From Notamacropus eugenii (taxonomy: Eukaryota; Chordata; Mammalia; Diprotodontia; Macropodidae): a DNA stretch of 64,000 nt. Location of the stretch: the NCBI RefSeq assembly GCF_028372415.1, contig NC_092873.1, positions 350,203,890 through 350,267,889 on the forward strand, given 5' to 3'. The notes beneath the pieces were generated by a model. It saw only the letters and a list, made by a program, of their open reading frames with translations, was not told the origin of the DNA and ran no database searches. This document shows, piece by piece, positions 10,503 through 22,239 of this stretch. The position numbers were made by a program, and so were the translations under genes. Each line of letters opens with the position of its first letter. Position 1 is the stretch's first letter.

Positions 10503-11340
10503 TTTCTTACTTTTATTGACACCTGTCTTCCAAGTCTAATCAGTTGCCAAGTCTTGCTGATTCTACTTCCTTGTTCAGTCATGTCCAACTCTTTGTTGGG
10601 ATTTTCTTGGCAGGGATACTGGAGTGGTTTGCCAATTCCTTTCCAGCTCATTTTATAGACAAGGAAACTGAGACAAACAAGGTTAAGTGACTTTCCCAGG
10701 GTCACACAGCCAGTAAGTGTCTGAGGCCAGATTTGAACTCAGGAAGATGAGTGTTTCTGACTCCAAGCCTGGTACTTCATCTGCTACACCACCTGGCTGC
10801 CCTCATTCTAACCTTACATCTCTTGCAATTGTCCCTTTTTCTTCACCGTATGATCACAAAGCTAGCTCAAGTCTTCTCATCAGAACTATTGCAATGGCCT
10901 CCTGACTGATTCTCAGCATCTAACCCCTTCCCTCTCCAAGCCATTCTCATAGTCCTAAAGCACATATCTAAGCCTGCTCATGAAACTCTAGTAGCTCCCT
11001 GTTACCTTAAGGACAAAATATGAACTCTTCCATTTAACATTTAAAGTTCATTACAATTGGAAGCCAACCCATCTTTCTAGGCCCGTTAGACATTACTCCT
11101 CCTCCTCTACTCTATATTCCAACCAAAGTGCAATAACGTTACCCCCACACAACATTCTATCTCTAACCCTATACTTTTGCTCAGGTTATCAGCCATCCCT
11201 GGAATGAGCTTCCTCTTCTTCTTTGCTTCTGGTAGTCCCTACATTCCTTTAAGCCTCAGCTCTGGTGCTACCTCTGGTAAGATGCCTTTTCAGATCCCCT
11301 GAGTTGCTAGTAATCCCAGCTCATCCTGAAGTCACTGTAT
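10503..11340 (+). repeat. L2 3' half, sense, interrupted by SINE
   Basis: The ordered L2 3' signature is present: 'attgcaatggcctcctgact', 'cctaaagcacatatctaagc', 'tagctccctgttaccttaag' and 'ggaatgagcttcctcttc'. The SINE at about 10560-10803 is inserted in it. Confidence 0.75.
10560..10803 (-). repeat. Type A SINE nested in L2
   Basis: Antisense full-length SINE: RTE tail (tcatgtccaactctttg), core and head (cacctggctgccctc). Imperfect flanking 'attctac/attctaacc' may be its duplication. Confidence 0.85.
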
Positions 11341-11342
11341 TC

Positions 11343-11565
11343 AGGATGACTAGGTGGTTCAGTAAATAGTGCATTGGGCCTGAGTTCAGCCTCAGACACA
11401 TACGAGCTGTGTGATCCTAGGCAAATCACTTAACCTCCATTTGCCTCAGTTTTTCCATCTATAAAATGGAGATAACAGCAACACTTCTCTCCCAGGGATG
11501 CTGCGAAGATAAAATAATATTTGCAAAGTGCTACATAAATGCTAGCTATTCTTATTCTTATTCCA
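11343..11565 (+). repeat. CORE-SINE
   Basis: Core 'gagctgtgtgatcctaggca' and 3' half 'aatatttgcaaagtgctaca'. Confidence 0.8.
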
Positions 11566-11584
11566 TAGAGTAGACCAACAGATA

Positions 11585-11655
11585 AAGTCCACAACCATAT
11601 ATTAAACACTTATTTATAGATCAGGTACTGTGCTAAGTCCTACTATATGTTGCCT
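11585..11655 (-). repeat. L2 3' end fragment
   Basis: Antisense L2 end: 'atattaaacacttatttat' and 'ggtactgtgctaagtcct'. Confidence 0.55.
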
Positions 11656-11667
11656 GGAGACACTTTA

Positions 11668-11920
11668 ATAGAAAGAGCCCTGGAACTTGGAGTCAGAAGA
11701 GATCCACATTCAAATCCTGCCTCTGACGCTCGCTAGCCATCTCCTCAAGTCTCTGAGCCTCAGCTTTCTTGCCTGTAGAGAAAATAAATAAATCAACAAT
11801 ATAGTAAAATTCATGGTGCTTCCCACAAAGGGTTGTTGTAAGGATCAAGTGGCATAATACATGGTTGTGCTCCATAGAGCCTGACCTGCTCTACAAACGT
11901 CGGCTATTATTATTCTAGTT
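11668..11920 (+). repeat. CORE-SINE, diverged
   Basis: Head 'cttggagtcagaagagatc', a degraded core and a 3' half ending 'ggctattattattctag'. Confidence 0.7.
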
Positions 11921-13069
11921 AATACATCTTGATGGTTGATGGTTGCTAGGAGGTAGATCGCAGGTGTGGTCACGGTGACCAGCTATAGTAAGTAGCAGAC
12001 ATGGAATTTTTTTAGCAGTTACAACCAGATCATGTACTATTTATCAATCAATCACTCAGACCCACCTATTGTTCGAATAGCTGATGATTCTCTAGGGGAA
12101 CTCACCAAGCTCCAACAGCCTTTGTTGGGCTCTCCCAGAGTGGGCTGCCACTCACCTCTTGGCTCCACCCCCTTTCTGGGAGGCGTGGCTTTGTCCTATA
12201 TCGGATCAAGAGCTCACACATAGCCTCCATCCTTCCAAGAGAAACTCCTCTCTTACTCCCATTACTGCTGTGCATCTGTGAAGGTTTTTTGTTTTTTGTT
12301 TTACCCAGACATGTATGTACACAGTCATCTTAATCAGAAGAAAGCTATTATATATATGTGTTATATGTAATATAATATATTATATATTGTACAATATATG
12401 TAATATTATTATGTATTATTAGAAATGAATCAAAAACAAGTAATAGCAACTCACACAGCACATACCCACAAGCGTATGAACCCCCTCCCTCCCATCCTAG
12501 CATCAAACCCCAATTATCCATCAGCTGCAAAGCCTAGGAGTTGGTTCCGGTGGGTACCAGCCCAAGGGAATTTTTTGCTAAATGTCTTTTTACTGATGAT
12601 TCACTTTAACGGATGCAGTCAATCTCTAACTATGGAAACTTGGAAGACTCTGTTGTCTCTTGCAGAGAAAAGAAAGACACAGGCGGCTTCAAGGGAGGGG
12701 CATCCTCCCCATTCTTTAAGCTATCAATTAAACCAGGTCTAAGGCTATCAATTAAGCAACTTTTTTTTCCTAATAATACCCAAGACTGAGACCAGGGAGG
12801 GAGGATAGATTTTGGAAAGGAAGCCAAAGGAGGAAGACCATGGATTTAGAGTTACAAATACAGCCCTACCATTTTCCAGATGAGATGTATATGTAGTCAT
12901 CCATATCCAGAACTTTAAGTCTTCTCTCTCCCTCAAACCCCCCTCCCCCACCTCACCCCCAGTACTCCCTCTCTCCTTTTCATCCTCTCTAGTCATCCTG
13001 TCTCTACAACATTGCTCACATCTATCCCCCTTTTCTCTACTCCAATGACTTCTGCCCCAGTTCAGGAAG
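11921..13069. other. Non-coding with AT-rich low complexity at 12348-12422
   Basis: Contains a TA/TAA-rich low-complexity stretch (12348-12422) and a C/T-rich stretch near 12915-12985. No gene signal was found on either strand. Confidence 0.5.
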
Positions 13070-13182
13070 GAAACAAGTATTTCTGAAATACTTTCTATGC
13101 TAAAGACTTTATAAATATTGTCTCATTGTCTATTATTATCCCCATTTTGCAAATGAGGAAACTGAGGCAAACAGAGGTTAAA
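13070..13182 (-). repeat. CORE-SINE half, antisense
   Basis: Contains 'aatgaggaaactgaggcaaa'. It abuts an opposite-strand SINE at 13183, forming a head-to-head pair. Confidence 0.75.
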
Positions 13183-13390
13183 AGCTAGTTCAAATCTAGT
13201 CTCAGACACTGTGTGACCCTGGGCAAGTCACTTAAACCTCTGTTTGCCTCAGTTTACTCCTCTGGAAAATGGGGATGATCATAGCACCCACATCCAAAGG
13301 TTGGTGGGAGGATCAGATCAGATGTAAAGTTCTTAGTACAGTTCTTGGTACATAGCACTATATAAATGCTAGCTGTGATCATTTGCTCAC
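13183..13390 (+). repeat. CORE-SINE, sense
   Basis: Core 'gtgtgaccctgggcaagtca' and 3' half ending 'actatataaatgctagctg'. Confidence 0.8.
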
Positions 13391-13785
13391 CTCATTAGTG
13401 CTCTCTTTCTTTTCCTCAAATTATCACACATATGATGACCTGTTTATACAATATATTCCTCCCACTCAATAGAAGGTAAATCCTTTGAAAGCAGGGACTG
13501 TTTTATCTAATGTGTTTTTCTGTTGGTAAGTCATTTCAGTCAGGTCTGACTTTTTGTGACCCCATCTGGTGTTTTGTTGGAAGAGATTCTAGAGTGGTTT
13601 GTCATTTCCTCCTCCAGATCATTTTTACAGATGAGTAAACTGAGGCAAACAGGGTTATGTGACTTGCCCAGGGTTACAAAGCTGGTAAGTGTTTGAAGCC
13701 AGATTTGAACTCAGGTCTTTCCTGATTCCAAGTCCACTGTCTATCTACTCCACTACTTAGCTGTCCTTTTGTCTAATGTAAACTT
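13390..13785 (+). repeat. L2 3' fragment split by type A SINE
   Basis: L2 sense 3' end ('aatcctttgaaagcaggga') runs to 13513. The antisense SINE at 13514-13766 is flanked by 'ttttatctaatgt' (13501-13513) and 'ttttgtctaatgt' (13767-13779), a 13-bp duplication with one mismatch. Confidence 0.75.
13514..13766 (-). repeat. Type A SINE nested in L2
   Basis: RTE tail (tttttgtgaccccatctgg), core and head. Boundaries come from the 13-bp flanking duplication. Confidence 0.85.
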
Positions 13786-15139
13786 GGCTCAAAACTAACT
13801 CATTAAGCTCTGGCTACTTGACTAGGTGAAAACACTGTTTAATTGAATCAAACAATTAGAACCAATTACGAACAGAGCCAGTAAATCAGCCAAACCAAAA
13901 TTCTTATGCAATTTTGATAAAAGGAAGAAAATATCTCAGAAGGGAGGAGAAGTGGGAATGGGGGTAGGAGTGGGAAGAGATTCTGAGCATCCAGATTTGA
14001 GAGATTAGAGCTAGCATGAAGCTAAGTCAAGACCAAGCTAGGTCAGAAAGGGGAAATTTCGAGGAGAGTCATTGACTCTTTAGGAATCTCAGAGAAAAGG
14101 AACCAGGCTAAGATGTCTCAAGAAAAGATCAGCTCTGTCCCCAGTTTCCCCGCCTGATGACTATCCACAGATACTAAAATATAATCTGTTGTTTCATTAC
14201 TCAAATGTTCCCAGTAAACTGAATTTTGCCTCAACCACAGAGGCCAGGGATTTACTAGAGGTAGACAGAAATATAAGATTAGGCAGAGCCCAATTTTGAC
14301 CTAGATGTTTCTTTGGCTTTCCGTTTTCCTAACTGGGGTTCAGAGGCATTGTGACTGAATGGGAGATTTTTTCCCTCAAAAATAAACTCCCTAAAATGGA
14401 AGAGAATCAAGGGGTCCCTAGAGGGCCATTCTTTTGCCCCCTCCCCACCAAGTACCTTAAAATGAGCTAATAACTGCAATGGGCATGGCATTGTAAGCAT
14501 TATTTTATAACTGCTCTGATAAATGGGATTAGACTGGTTTAGAGGCCCAGATGGGGTGAAGTACATTGTCCAAAGTCATACAGATGTAGAGAGGAAGAGC
14601 TAGGACTTCAGCCAGGTCATCCATCATTGGATGACCTATAGAGACTCCCTAACTAAAACAAAGGCTATTTCAGTGGATTCTTTCTTGGACCTTTCCAGTG
14701 GCTGACGCAATGCTACCATGGACAATCTGTGCAAACCAGTTTAAACTCTTGGGGAGTTTTTTTTTTCTAGCTGTAAGTTTTCTGCTGACCATCTGAGTAA
14801 AAGACTCTTGACCTGTTTACATCTATTTGTCCAGTCCAAAAAAATGCAAGCAACTTGCTTTTTGTTTAGTACAGTCTCCTAACTTCCTGTATAATTTTTA
14901 GACTGGGTCTTCCTATCTAGCCCAGGCTGGAAATGCAGGCTCTTCAGAGCCTAATTCCATTTTGCCATGGGAAATTTGACCCGATCAATTTCTAAGCTGG
15001 TTCTACCCCCTGACCCTTTTACCCTCTCACCACACCAAGGATTCTCCATATTGATGACTTGATGTTAAACTTACTGTGGACAGCTGGCTGGCATAACCCA
15101 CTGCAGATCAGAATTGAGCTCAAAATAAAATTCTCTTTG
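13786..15139. other. Non-coding, mostly unique
   Basis: A weak antisense MIR may lie at 14480-14625. Otherwise no repeat family or coding signal was seen. The longest frame (minus strand, 14279-14566) shows no recognisable domain. Confidence 0.45.
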
Positions 15140-16290
15140 ATACCTTCATCTCTCTAGGTTTCAGTAACACTCTTCTATCCTGGTTCTCCTTCTACCTGTC
15201 TGATTTTCAGAGTCTCCTTTGCTGAATCTTCATCCTAGTTATGTCTGCTAAAGGTAGGTGGCTCTAATCTGGACCCTCTTTTCTCTTCCCTCTACATAGT
15301 GATCTTATCAACTCCCATGGATTCAGTTATGTTTATGTTAATAATCCTCAGATGTACTTATCAAAACCTAACCTCCAGACTCACATCTCCAACTGGATGT
15401 TTTGTAGATATCTTAAATCCAATATGTCCAAAACTTAACTCATAATCTTTCCCCTCCAATGCCTCCCCTCTCCCTAATTTCTTTATTACTGTCAAGGGTC
15501 ATCCTCCCAGTCACCTTGGCTCATAACCAAAGTGTCATCTTCAACTCCTCACTTTTTTTCATCCTTCTACCCCATCCAATCTGTGGCGAAGCCTGTTGAT
15601 ATTACCTTCAAAATATCTTTAGCACATACCTCCTTCTCTCCTCTGACAAGGCCAAGATCCTGGTGCAGGCCTTTATCACCTCACAATTGGACTATTATTG
15701 GTCAATCTCTGCCCCCAAAGTCTCTCCCTACTCCAGTCCATTTTCCATTAATTTTCCTAAAGTACATGTCTGACCATGCCAACCCCCCATTCAATAAACT
15801 AGTGGCTTCCTATCACCTCTAGGATCAAATATAAAATCTGTGACTTCTGAAGGCCTACCTAATCTAGCCCCTTCCTACCTTTCTAGTGTTCTTATACTTT
15901 ACTCTTTGTGATTCAGTGACCCTGGCCTCCTTTCTCTTGCCACAAGACCTCTCACTTTCAGACTCCAGGTATTTTTTTTCACTGTCCCCTATGCCTGGAA
16001 TGACCTCCCTCCTTATCTCTTCCTTCTGACTTCTCTGGCTTCCTTCATATCCCAGATAAACTCCTACCTTCTACAAGAAGCCTTTTCTAATCTCCCTTAA
16101 TACTACTGCCTTCCCTATGTGGATAATTGCCAATTTATCTTGTGTATATCTTGTTGTTTTCATGTTGTCTCCCCCATTAATCTATGAAATCCTTGACAGC
16201 AGTGACTTTGTTTTGCCATTCTTTGTATAACCAGAGCTTATCATGGTGCTTTGCACATAGTAGGTACTTAATAAATGCTTACTGACTGAC
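15140..16290 (+). repeat. L2 3' half, sense, nearly continuous
   Basis: About 1.15 kb follows L2 order from the ORF2 end into the 3' UTR: 'tcatcttcaactcctcac', 'taaagtacatgtctgaccat', 'tatgcctggaatgacctcc', then the terminus 'gcacatagtaggtacttaat'. Frames are broken by stops. Confidence 0.8.
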
Positions 16291-16394
16291 AAGAGATTCA
16301 CCAACCTCAGTCTTCGAGGTAGTTGGGATTATAGGGGTTCTCCTAATTTCAAAGTTTCTTTCTGCTTCTTTCTTCTAAAGACACTCAGCTTTGG

Positions 16395-16520
16395 TGTGAT
16401 GAAAAGAGACTTAGATGGGGAGATTCCTGATCTTTGTCACTAACTTAGTGTGGGCAAAGTTTTTTCCAAGTCTCTGGATCTCAATTTCTTCATCTGCAAG
16501 ATTCCAGGGTATTACTTTTG
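16395..16520 (+). repeat. MIR fragment
   Basis: 'ggatctcaatttcttcatct' preceded by a degraded head. Confidence 0.55.
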
Positions 16521-16539
16521 GGACTGTGATTGGAGAAAG

Positions 16540-16790
16540 ATAGGCGGCACAGTGAATAGAGAACTAAGCCTGGAGTCGGAAATATCTGAATTCCAACCTA
16601 GACTCAGACTCTCTGGACAAGCCACTTATCTGTGATTGCCTCAGTTTCCTATAACATGAAGACAACACCAGTTACCTCCCAGGGTTGTTGTGAGGATCAA
16701 ATGAGATAATATTTGTTAAAAAAAAAATTGCTTAGCACAGAGCCTGGTACATGGTAGGTGCCATATAAATGCTTATTCCCTTCATTCTGA
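16540..16790 (+). repeat. CORE-SINE
   Basis: Head 'aggcggcacagtgaatagag', core, and 3' half with 'ggttgttgtgaggatcaaat'. Confidence 0.8.
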
Positions 16791-17606
16791 TTTCTTTAGT
16801 TCACATCTCTTGGGATTATTCAGAATTTGGAAAGAATTCATGTCTAGTCTCTCAAAAATCATCACAGTGATTTAGCATGTTTTAAAGCTCTTCTTTCCCC
16901 ATGTATGATCTCTTCTAACTCATTGCCACCATGTTGCCAGTAATCTATTTGCCGTCCATAGTGGGAGAAGAATTTGACAGATTGATAGAAGACAAATTTG
17001 AAATATTTGGGAGTTTTCCTGCTATGAATTTCTCCCCTTAAACTATTTTATTTATACCTTTGGGGCTCTCCCATTTCAGTCTTCTGCAATCTCCCCCTTG
17101 TGATGTTGATTTGATCTTTTTTTATCTCCCCCTTACTATCCCCTTCCCTCTCCCTCAAGGCTTTTCTTGGTGTTCCTTTTTGGCAGATTTCACCTGGACA
17201 CCCTTTTATTGTTGGTGGGGATAGCACTGGAGAGTCCCATGTAGAGTTAATAACCCTAGGGCCCATTCACTGCTAGGAAAAGTCCAGTCACTAGGTCTCC
17301 AGAATCTCTTCCTTCCAGTTCCAAATGATAAAGTCACTCCTATACCATGATGACCTCTGCCTTATCTCTTTGGGATATCTGTAAGGATTGTTTTACCTGG
17401 GCCAAAAACCAATAAGACAAGCCATTTTATATAGGAGTTGCTGCATCAATGTACCCTATGACCAGATACCTATAGCTCCTCCACCCCTCGCCCTTTTCTT
17501 TTCTTCTTCACTCCAGTATTTGAACATTATATAGCATGCCTTTTCTCATGCCTCTAGCTGCCAATATTCCTTCCTTCCCCATAGTATTGTATATGTAATT
17601 GTATAA
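16791..17606. other. Non-coding, no feature recognised
   Basis: Pyrimidine-rich near 17080-17160. No repeat or coding signal recognised. Confidence 0.45.
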
Positions 17607-17845
17607 ATGGGACGGCTAGGTAGAGCGATGGATAGAGCACTGGACTGGGAATCAGAAAGACATCCTCCTGCCTCAGATACTTTCTAGTTGTGTGACCTTA
17701 GGCAAGTGACTTAACCCTGTTTGTCTCAGTTTCCTCAGTTGTCAAATGAGCTGGAGGAGGAAATGGTATCCAGTATCTTTGCCAAGAAAACTCCAAATGG
17801 CATCATAAAGAGTTGGACAGGACTGATATGACTCAACAACAAGCT
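17607..17845 (+). repeat. Type A SINE
   Basis: Full head, core and tail (atccagtatctttgccaaga), ending in a CAACAA-type terminus. Confidence 0.85.
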
Positions 17846-18039
17846 ATAAAAACAAATGTTTCTGTAGCAGGAATCAAGGGAATCCCTGATCTGATGGAGT
17901 GGAGTACCTCCCATGGAGGTATGTGCTCTGGTTCCTTTTCAAGAGACATGTACCTTTCTGGTATGACACAGGACAATGTTGTCAGAGTCTTTTAAGTTTC
18001 CTACTCTTGGTCAATGGCTTCATTGACTCATGCTAGTTA

Positions 18040-18205
18040 CTGAAAGCAATGCTTTAGGTCTTCTTAGCCTCAATTTGCAAGTAAGAAAATTGGTTTATGG
18101 TGGCAAAGTAACTTGCTCAGAGTTATATGGTTAGTAATCGTCAGAGCTGAGCTTTGATCTCAAGTCATTTATTTTAAAGGTCAGAGTTATTTCATTACAC
18201 CATGT
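18040..18205 (-). repeat. MIR, antisense
   Basis: Reversed core with 'aagtaacttgctcagagtta'. Confidence 0.55.
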
Positions 18206-18299
18206 TATCTCTCCAAATAACAGATCCCTGGACTTGGTGGGTGAATGTGAAATTTGTTAGTTGAAAAGCATCTTCCATTAGTGGAGGGGAAGACTAGAC

Positions 18300-18465
18300 T
18301 TTTCAGCTTGTGTTGCATACTGAGAGCACAGGAATTGGGGTCAGGGAACTTGTGTTCAAATCTGAACTCTGTAACCATGTAACTTTAGGCAAGTCACTTC
18401 ATCTGTCTCAGACTTTTGTTTCCTCCCTTCTACGATAAGGAGATTTGGTCTAAATTTCTGTCTCA
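18300..18465 (+). repeat. MIR
   Basis: 'gtaactttaggcaagtcact' with a degraded head before it. Confidence 0.6.
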
Positions 18466-18469
18466 CACT

Positions 18470-18935
18470 CAGAAAATTGGCAAAGATGACAAAAGATGGA
18501 AATAGTCAATGTTGGTGAGGCTATGGAAAGATGGGCAGGCACAATGATGCACTGTTGGAACCAGGAAGTTGTCTATTCATTCTGAACAGCAATTTGGAAT
18601 TATACAAAGATAGCTGCATTTTATATACTCCGAGGAGGCTGAGAGAGAAAAAATGTCCCCAAATACAACAAACTATTTATAGCAGTGCTATTTGTAATAG
18701 CAAAAAAATTGGAGACAGTAGATATCCATTAATTGGGGAATGGTTGAACAAACTGTAAGCCCAGGAATATTATGGAATATTACTGTGCTGTAAGAAATTA
18801 TGAATAAGAAAAAATAAACACAGGAAAACTTATATGAACTGATTCAAAGTGAAATAAGCAGAAACAAGAAAACAATATACACAATGGAAACCCTGTAAAT
18901 GGAAAGTACAGCAACAGTATAAGGACACCTTTGGC
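18470..18935 (+). mobile_element. L1 ORF2 end fragment, degraded
   Basis: Follows the L1 ORF2 terminus: 'caatgttggtgaggctatgg', 'atttatagcagtgctatttg', 'attggggaatggttgaacaa', then 'gaaataagcagaaacaagaa'. Frames are interrupted. Confidence 0.8.
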
Positions 18936-19165
18936 GGCTAGGTGGAACTCATTGGATCTGCAGTCAAAAAGACTTGAGTTCAAATCCAGCCTCAGACAGT
19001 TTAGCTGTGTGACCTTGGGCAAGTTCTTTAACCTCTGTCTGCCTCAGTTTCCAAATACATAAAATGGGCATAATAGCACCTACCTCCCAGGGTTGTTGTG
19101 GGAACCAAATGAAATGGTATTTGTAAAGTACTTTGCAAACTCTAAATGCTAGCTATCATTATTCA
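18936..19165 (+). repeat. CORE-SINE
   Basis: Head 'ggcggctaggtggaactcat', core and 3' half ending 'aatgctagctatcattattc'. Confidence 0.82.
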
Positions 19166-19299
19166 CTTCTTAGACTAGTGATTGGCAAACAGTAGGCACT
19201 TAATTAATGCTTGTTGACTTTTGTTCTTTGTTATAAAATACAGCTTTCCTGATAAAGGAGGGAGTAGGTGCTATTTTCCAGACTCAGGAAAGAAGCAAA

Positions 19300-19555
19300 C
19301 AAGGGGGCTGAGTGGATAGTGTTGGCCTGAAGTCAGGAAGACCCATGTTCAAAGCCAGTCTCAGACACTTACTTGTTATGTGACTCTTAGCAAGTCACTT
19401 AACCAGTGTCTGTCTCAGTTTCCTTCTCTGTAAAGAGGGGATAATAATAGCACCTATCTCCCAGGGTCATTGTGAAGATAAAATGACAATATTTGTAAAG
19501 CTCTTTGCAAACCTTAAAGGGCTATATACATGCTATTTATTGTTTAATTCACAAA
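19300..19555 (+). repeat. CORE-SINE
   Basis: Core 'tatgtgactcttagcaagtc' and 3' half 'tttgcaaaccttaaagggct'. Confidence 0.8.
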
Positions 19556-19589
19556 CTTACTAGACCACTCTATCTCCTACATATATAGA

Positions 19590-19845
19590 AATTGTTGTTC
19601 AGTTGTTTTCAGTCATGTCCAACTCTTTGTGACCCTATTTGGGATTTTCTTGGCAGAGATACTGGAGTGGTTTGCCAATTCCTTTCCAGCTCATTTTACA
19701 GATGAAGAAACTGAGGTAAACAAGGTTAAGTAACTTGCCCAGGGTCACAAAATTAGTAAGTGTCTGAGACCAGATTTATACTCAGAGATGAGTCTTTCTG
19801 ACTCCAGACCCAGCACTCTATTCACTTCACCACCTAACTGTCTAT
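19590..19845 (-). repeat. Type A SINE, antisense
   Basis: RTE tail 'cagtcatgtccaactctttg', core, and head at the right end. Confidence 0.87.
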
Positions 19846-19894
19846 GTAGGGAAATTAAGGTGATATAAAACCAAAAAAAAATGAACAAAAAAGC

Positions 19895-20030
19895 TAGAAG
19901 GGACTTGAGAAGCCATCTAATACAACTCCCTCATTTAACAGATGAGGAAACTGAGGCCCAGGGAGGTTAAATTGCAAGCATCAAATGGATTTGAATTCAT
20001 GTTCTCTGACTTCAAAACATATATGGAAAT
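19895..20030 (-). repeat. MIR, antisense
   Basis: 'gatgaggaaactgaggccca' with 'agccatctaatacaactccc' to the left. Confidence 0.75.
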
Positions 20031-20032
20031 GG

Positions 20033-20345
20033 GGGCAGCTAGGCAGTGCAGTGGACAGAGCATCAGTGCAGGAGTCAGGAGTTCAAATTTCACCTCAGAC
20101 ACTTGACACTCACTAGCTGTGTGACCTTGGGCAAGTCACTTAACCCAACTGCCTCATCCTGGGTCATCTCCAGTCATTCTGATGAATACCTGGTCACTGG
20201 ATTCAGATGGTTCTGGAGGAGAAGTGAGGCTGGTGACCTGCACAGCCCTCCCTCACTCAAAACAAAGTCAGGTGCAAGTCATGTTATTATTTCTCTGACG
20301 GCATCGTCTTTTATAGTAATGAAGGATGAACACACACACAGATAT
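20033..20345 (+). repeat. Type B SINE, full length
   Basis: The usual head and core (gcagctaggcagtgcagtgg) are joined to a different tail starting 'catctccagtcattctgatg' and ending 'gaaggatgaacacacacac'. This shows that one SINE head carries at least two tail types. Confidence 0.85.
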
Positions 20346-20654
20346 GGAAATGAAGGTACTATGAAATGTCATCAATCAAAAAAAACCCCATAAAAATAAG
20401 AATGTTAGATGAGACTATGTCTAAGGTTATCTTGCACTACTATATTCTAGAATGATATGACCATGGTCCCTTATGAGTAGATTGAAACCTGGAACAAATG
20501 GCATCTTGGTTCTCTACTACTAGGGTCTTCAGGTAGTCATTAATTACATCTTTCTTGATTTTGAGAAGATCCCTGAGAAATTCCTGTGTCTCTAGAACAA
20601 AGTAGGTGTAAGAGTCATGCTGGTGGGTCTGGAAAATAGCATTTTGTTCCTCAG

Positions 20655-20770
20655 TTCAGGTCAACAAAAATTCATGAAGCATGCATGGTACGTAGATACA
20701 AAGAAAAAATGAAAGAAATAATCCCTGACCTCCAGAAGCTTATAGTCTTCTGGAGGAACCAACATGTGCA
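20655..20770 (-). repeat. L2 3' end fragment
   Basis: Antisense: 'aatccctgacctccagaagc' after a degraded terminus. Confidence 0.5.
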
Positions 20771-20849
20771 TAGATAAGCGAATACAAGTTAATGGGGGAG
20801 GGGAATACTCAAAACTTGGGGAAGGGATTATGAAGGCCTTATTGTAGCA

Positions 20850-21060
20850 GTTTGGGCAGCTAGGCGGTGAAGTAGAGAAAGAGCTGTGCATGGAGTCGGG
20901 AATTTTGGAATTTGAATCTGACCTCAGACACTTTCTAGCTGTGTGACCCTAGGCAAGTCACTTAATCCTAATGTTCCTCATCTGTAAAATGGGGATACAC
21001 TGGAGAAGAAAATGGCAAACCACTCCAGTATCTTTGCCAAGAAAACCACAGAGTAGGAAA
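20850..21060 (+). repeat. Type A SINE, short tail
   Basis: Head 'gggcagctaggcggtgaagt', core and tail 'ggcaaaccactccagtatct', ending early. Confidence 0.82.
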
Positions 21061-21614
21061 GAATAAGAAGCAATTGTAGGAGAGGGTCCTTGACTTTAGT
21101 CTTGAAGGGGGCTCGGAATTCTAAGGAGAGGTGAGGAAGAATAGCATTCCAGGTCAGGAAGCAGAAAACTGAACAGGAACAGCTGGTAGGCCTGAGGAAC
21201 GAAGGCTGATATTTAGGAGGGGAGGACATGGGAAAAAGAAATGACACCCTTCCTCCAGATCAGGAAAGGCTGGGGGGGTTGAACAATTAGCACATGTCAG
21301 AAGGCAAGCAGTCACTCTGAGAGATCCCCGGAGAACTATGCTCTGGAGAGTTCCATTCCTTAGGTTGTCTCTCCTTCTTCTCCTGGCTCCGCTCTTGACC
21401 TTCCAGTTTTCTCCACTGTGTCCCTGGAACCTTCTGACCCTGAAGATCCCTCCATCCCTACTGCCTCTCCCTTGGATTGCTCGGTTCCTTCTAGAACCTC
21501 CATTCTGAGGACACCCCTTCTTCCTCTCCAGACTTCTCCACCAGGCTTCAAAGTGGGTACCTTCTCCCATCACTTCCTATTGGTTTTCAGCTCCCTTTTA
21601 AGTGTGGTCTTTCT
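21061..21614. other. Non-coding, no feature recognised
   Basis: Pyrimidine-rich 21360-21560. A minus-strand frame at 21154-21573 crosses it but has low-complexity composition and no family signature. Confidence 0.45.
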
Positions 21615-21705
21615 CCATTAGAATGTAAGTTCCTCAAGGGCAGGGTCTGTCTCTTTTTGCTTGTACCTGTATTCCCAGCATTTAGCCCAGTACCAGACAC
21701 ATGGT
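21615..21705 (+). repeat. L2 3' end
   Basis: 'tagaatgtaagttcctcaag' and 'ggcagggtctgtctcttttt'. Confidence 0.65.
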
Positions 21706-21727
21706 TGGTTGGTTGGTTGGTTGGCTG
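21703..21727. repeat. (TTGG)n microsatellite
   Basis: About six TTGG units between an L2 end and an RTE-like fragment. Confidence 0.85.
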
Positions 21728-21870
21728 ATTGGTTACTGTCCATCGTTCTTGAAGAGGATCAAAATGACATCACTATGCTAGAGTGTGACTGACTGATCAG
21801 ACCAATATGAGCTTGGAATGCTCTACCACAGGTCTGGCACAAATATTCTGTGTGAACATTAAGTACTCAA
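21728..21870 (-). mobile_element. RTE-like LINE 3' end, antisense
   Basis: The minus strand encodes a Cys/His finger, CQTCGRAFQAHIGLISQSH, a form seen at the end of some non-LTR reverse transcriptases. It is followed by a tail containing 'gtgatgtcattttgatcctc'. The same motif order occurs on the plus strand at 59580-59735. Confidence 0.6.
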
Positions 21871-22239
21871 TACATGCTTCTTTTCTAAAAGGCATCATTA
21901 AGACTGTGGACTAGGAACTAAATGTGTGATTTCATCAGTATAGGTATTTCTTGGATGAAGAAACATATCAAAACAAGTTGACCCTTTGTCTGTAACTTAA
22001 GATTTTTTTAAAATTTCCTCATCTTTGTACCTTTTTTTGGAATGTTCTACACATGTATTGAAGTTACCAATAATGGAAAGGTAAAGAGCAGTAGGCAACC
22101 AAAATGACTTTTATAAAGCAGACCACACAATGTGTGTGTTATTATTGTTTTTAAAATATTTGACTCAGAAAAGAAATGAAAGTTATAATTTAACAGAGTT
22201 GCTCAGAGTACTAATTCTTGCCCAGGGTCACATAGCTAT
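21871..22239. other. Non-coding, no feature recognised
   Basis: AT-rich in part; nothing recognised. Confidence 0.4.

Noticed and set aside
20033..20110. tRNA gene
   Set aside because: tRNA-like box motifs occur throughout, but always as heads of SINEs; no intact cloverleaf was found.
21154..21573. 139-residue minus-strand frame
   Set aside because: Low-complexity Arg/Gly content over a pyrimidine-rich tract; no homology recognised.
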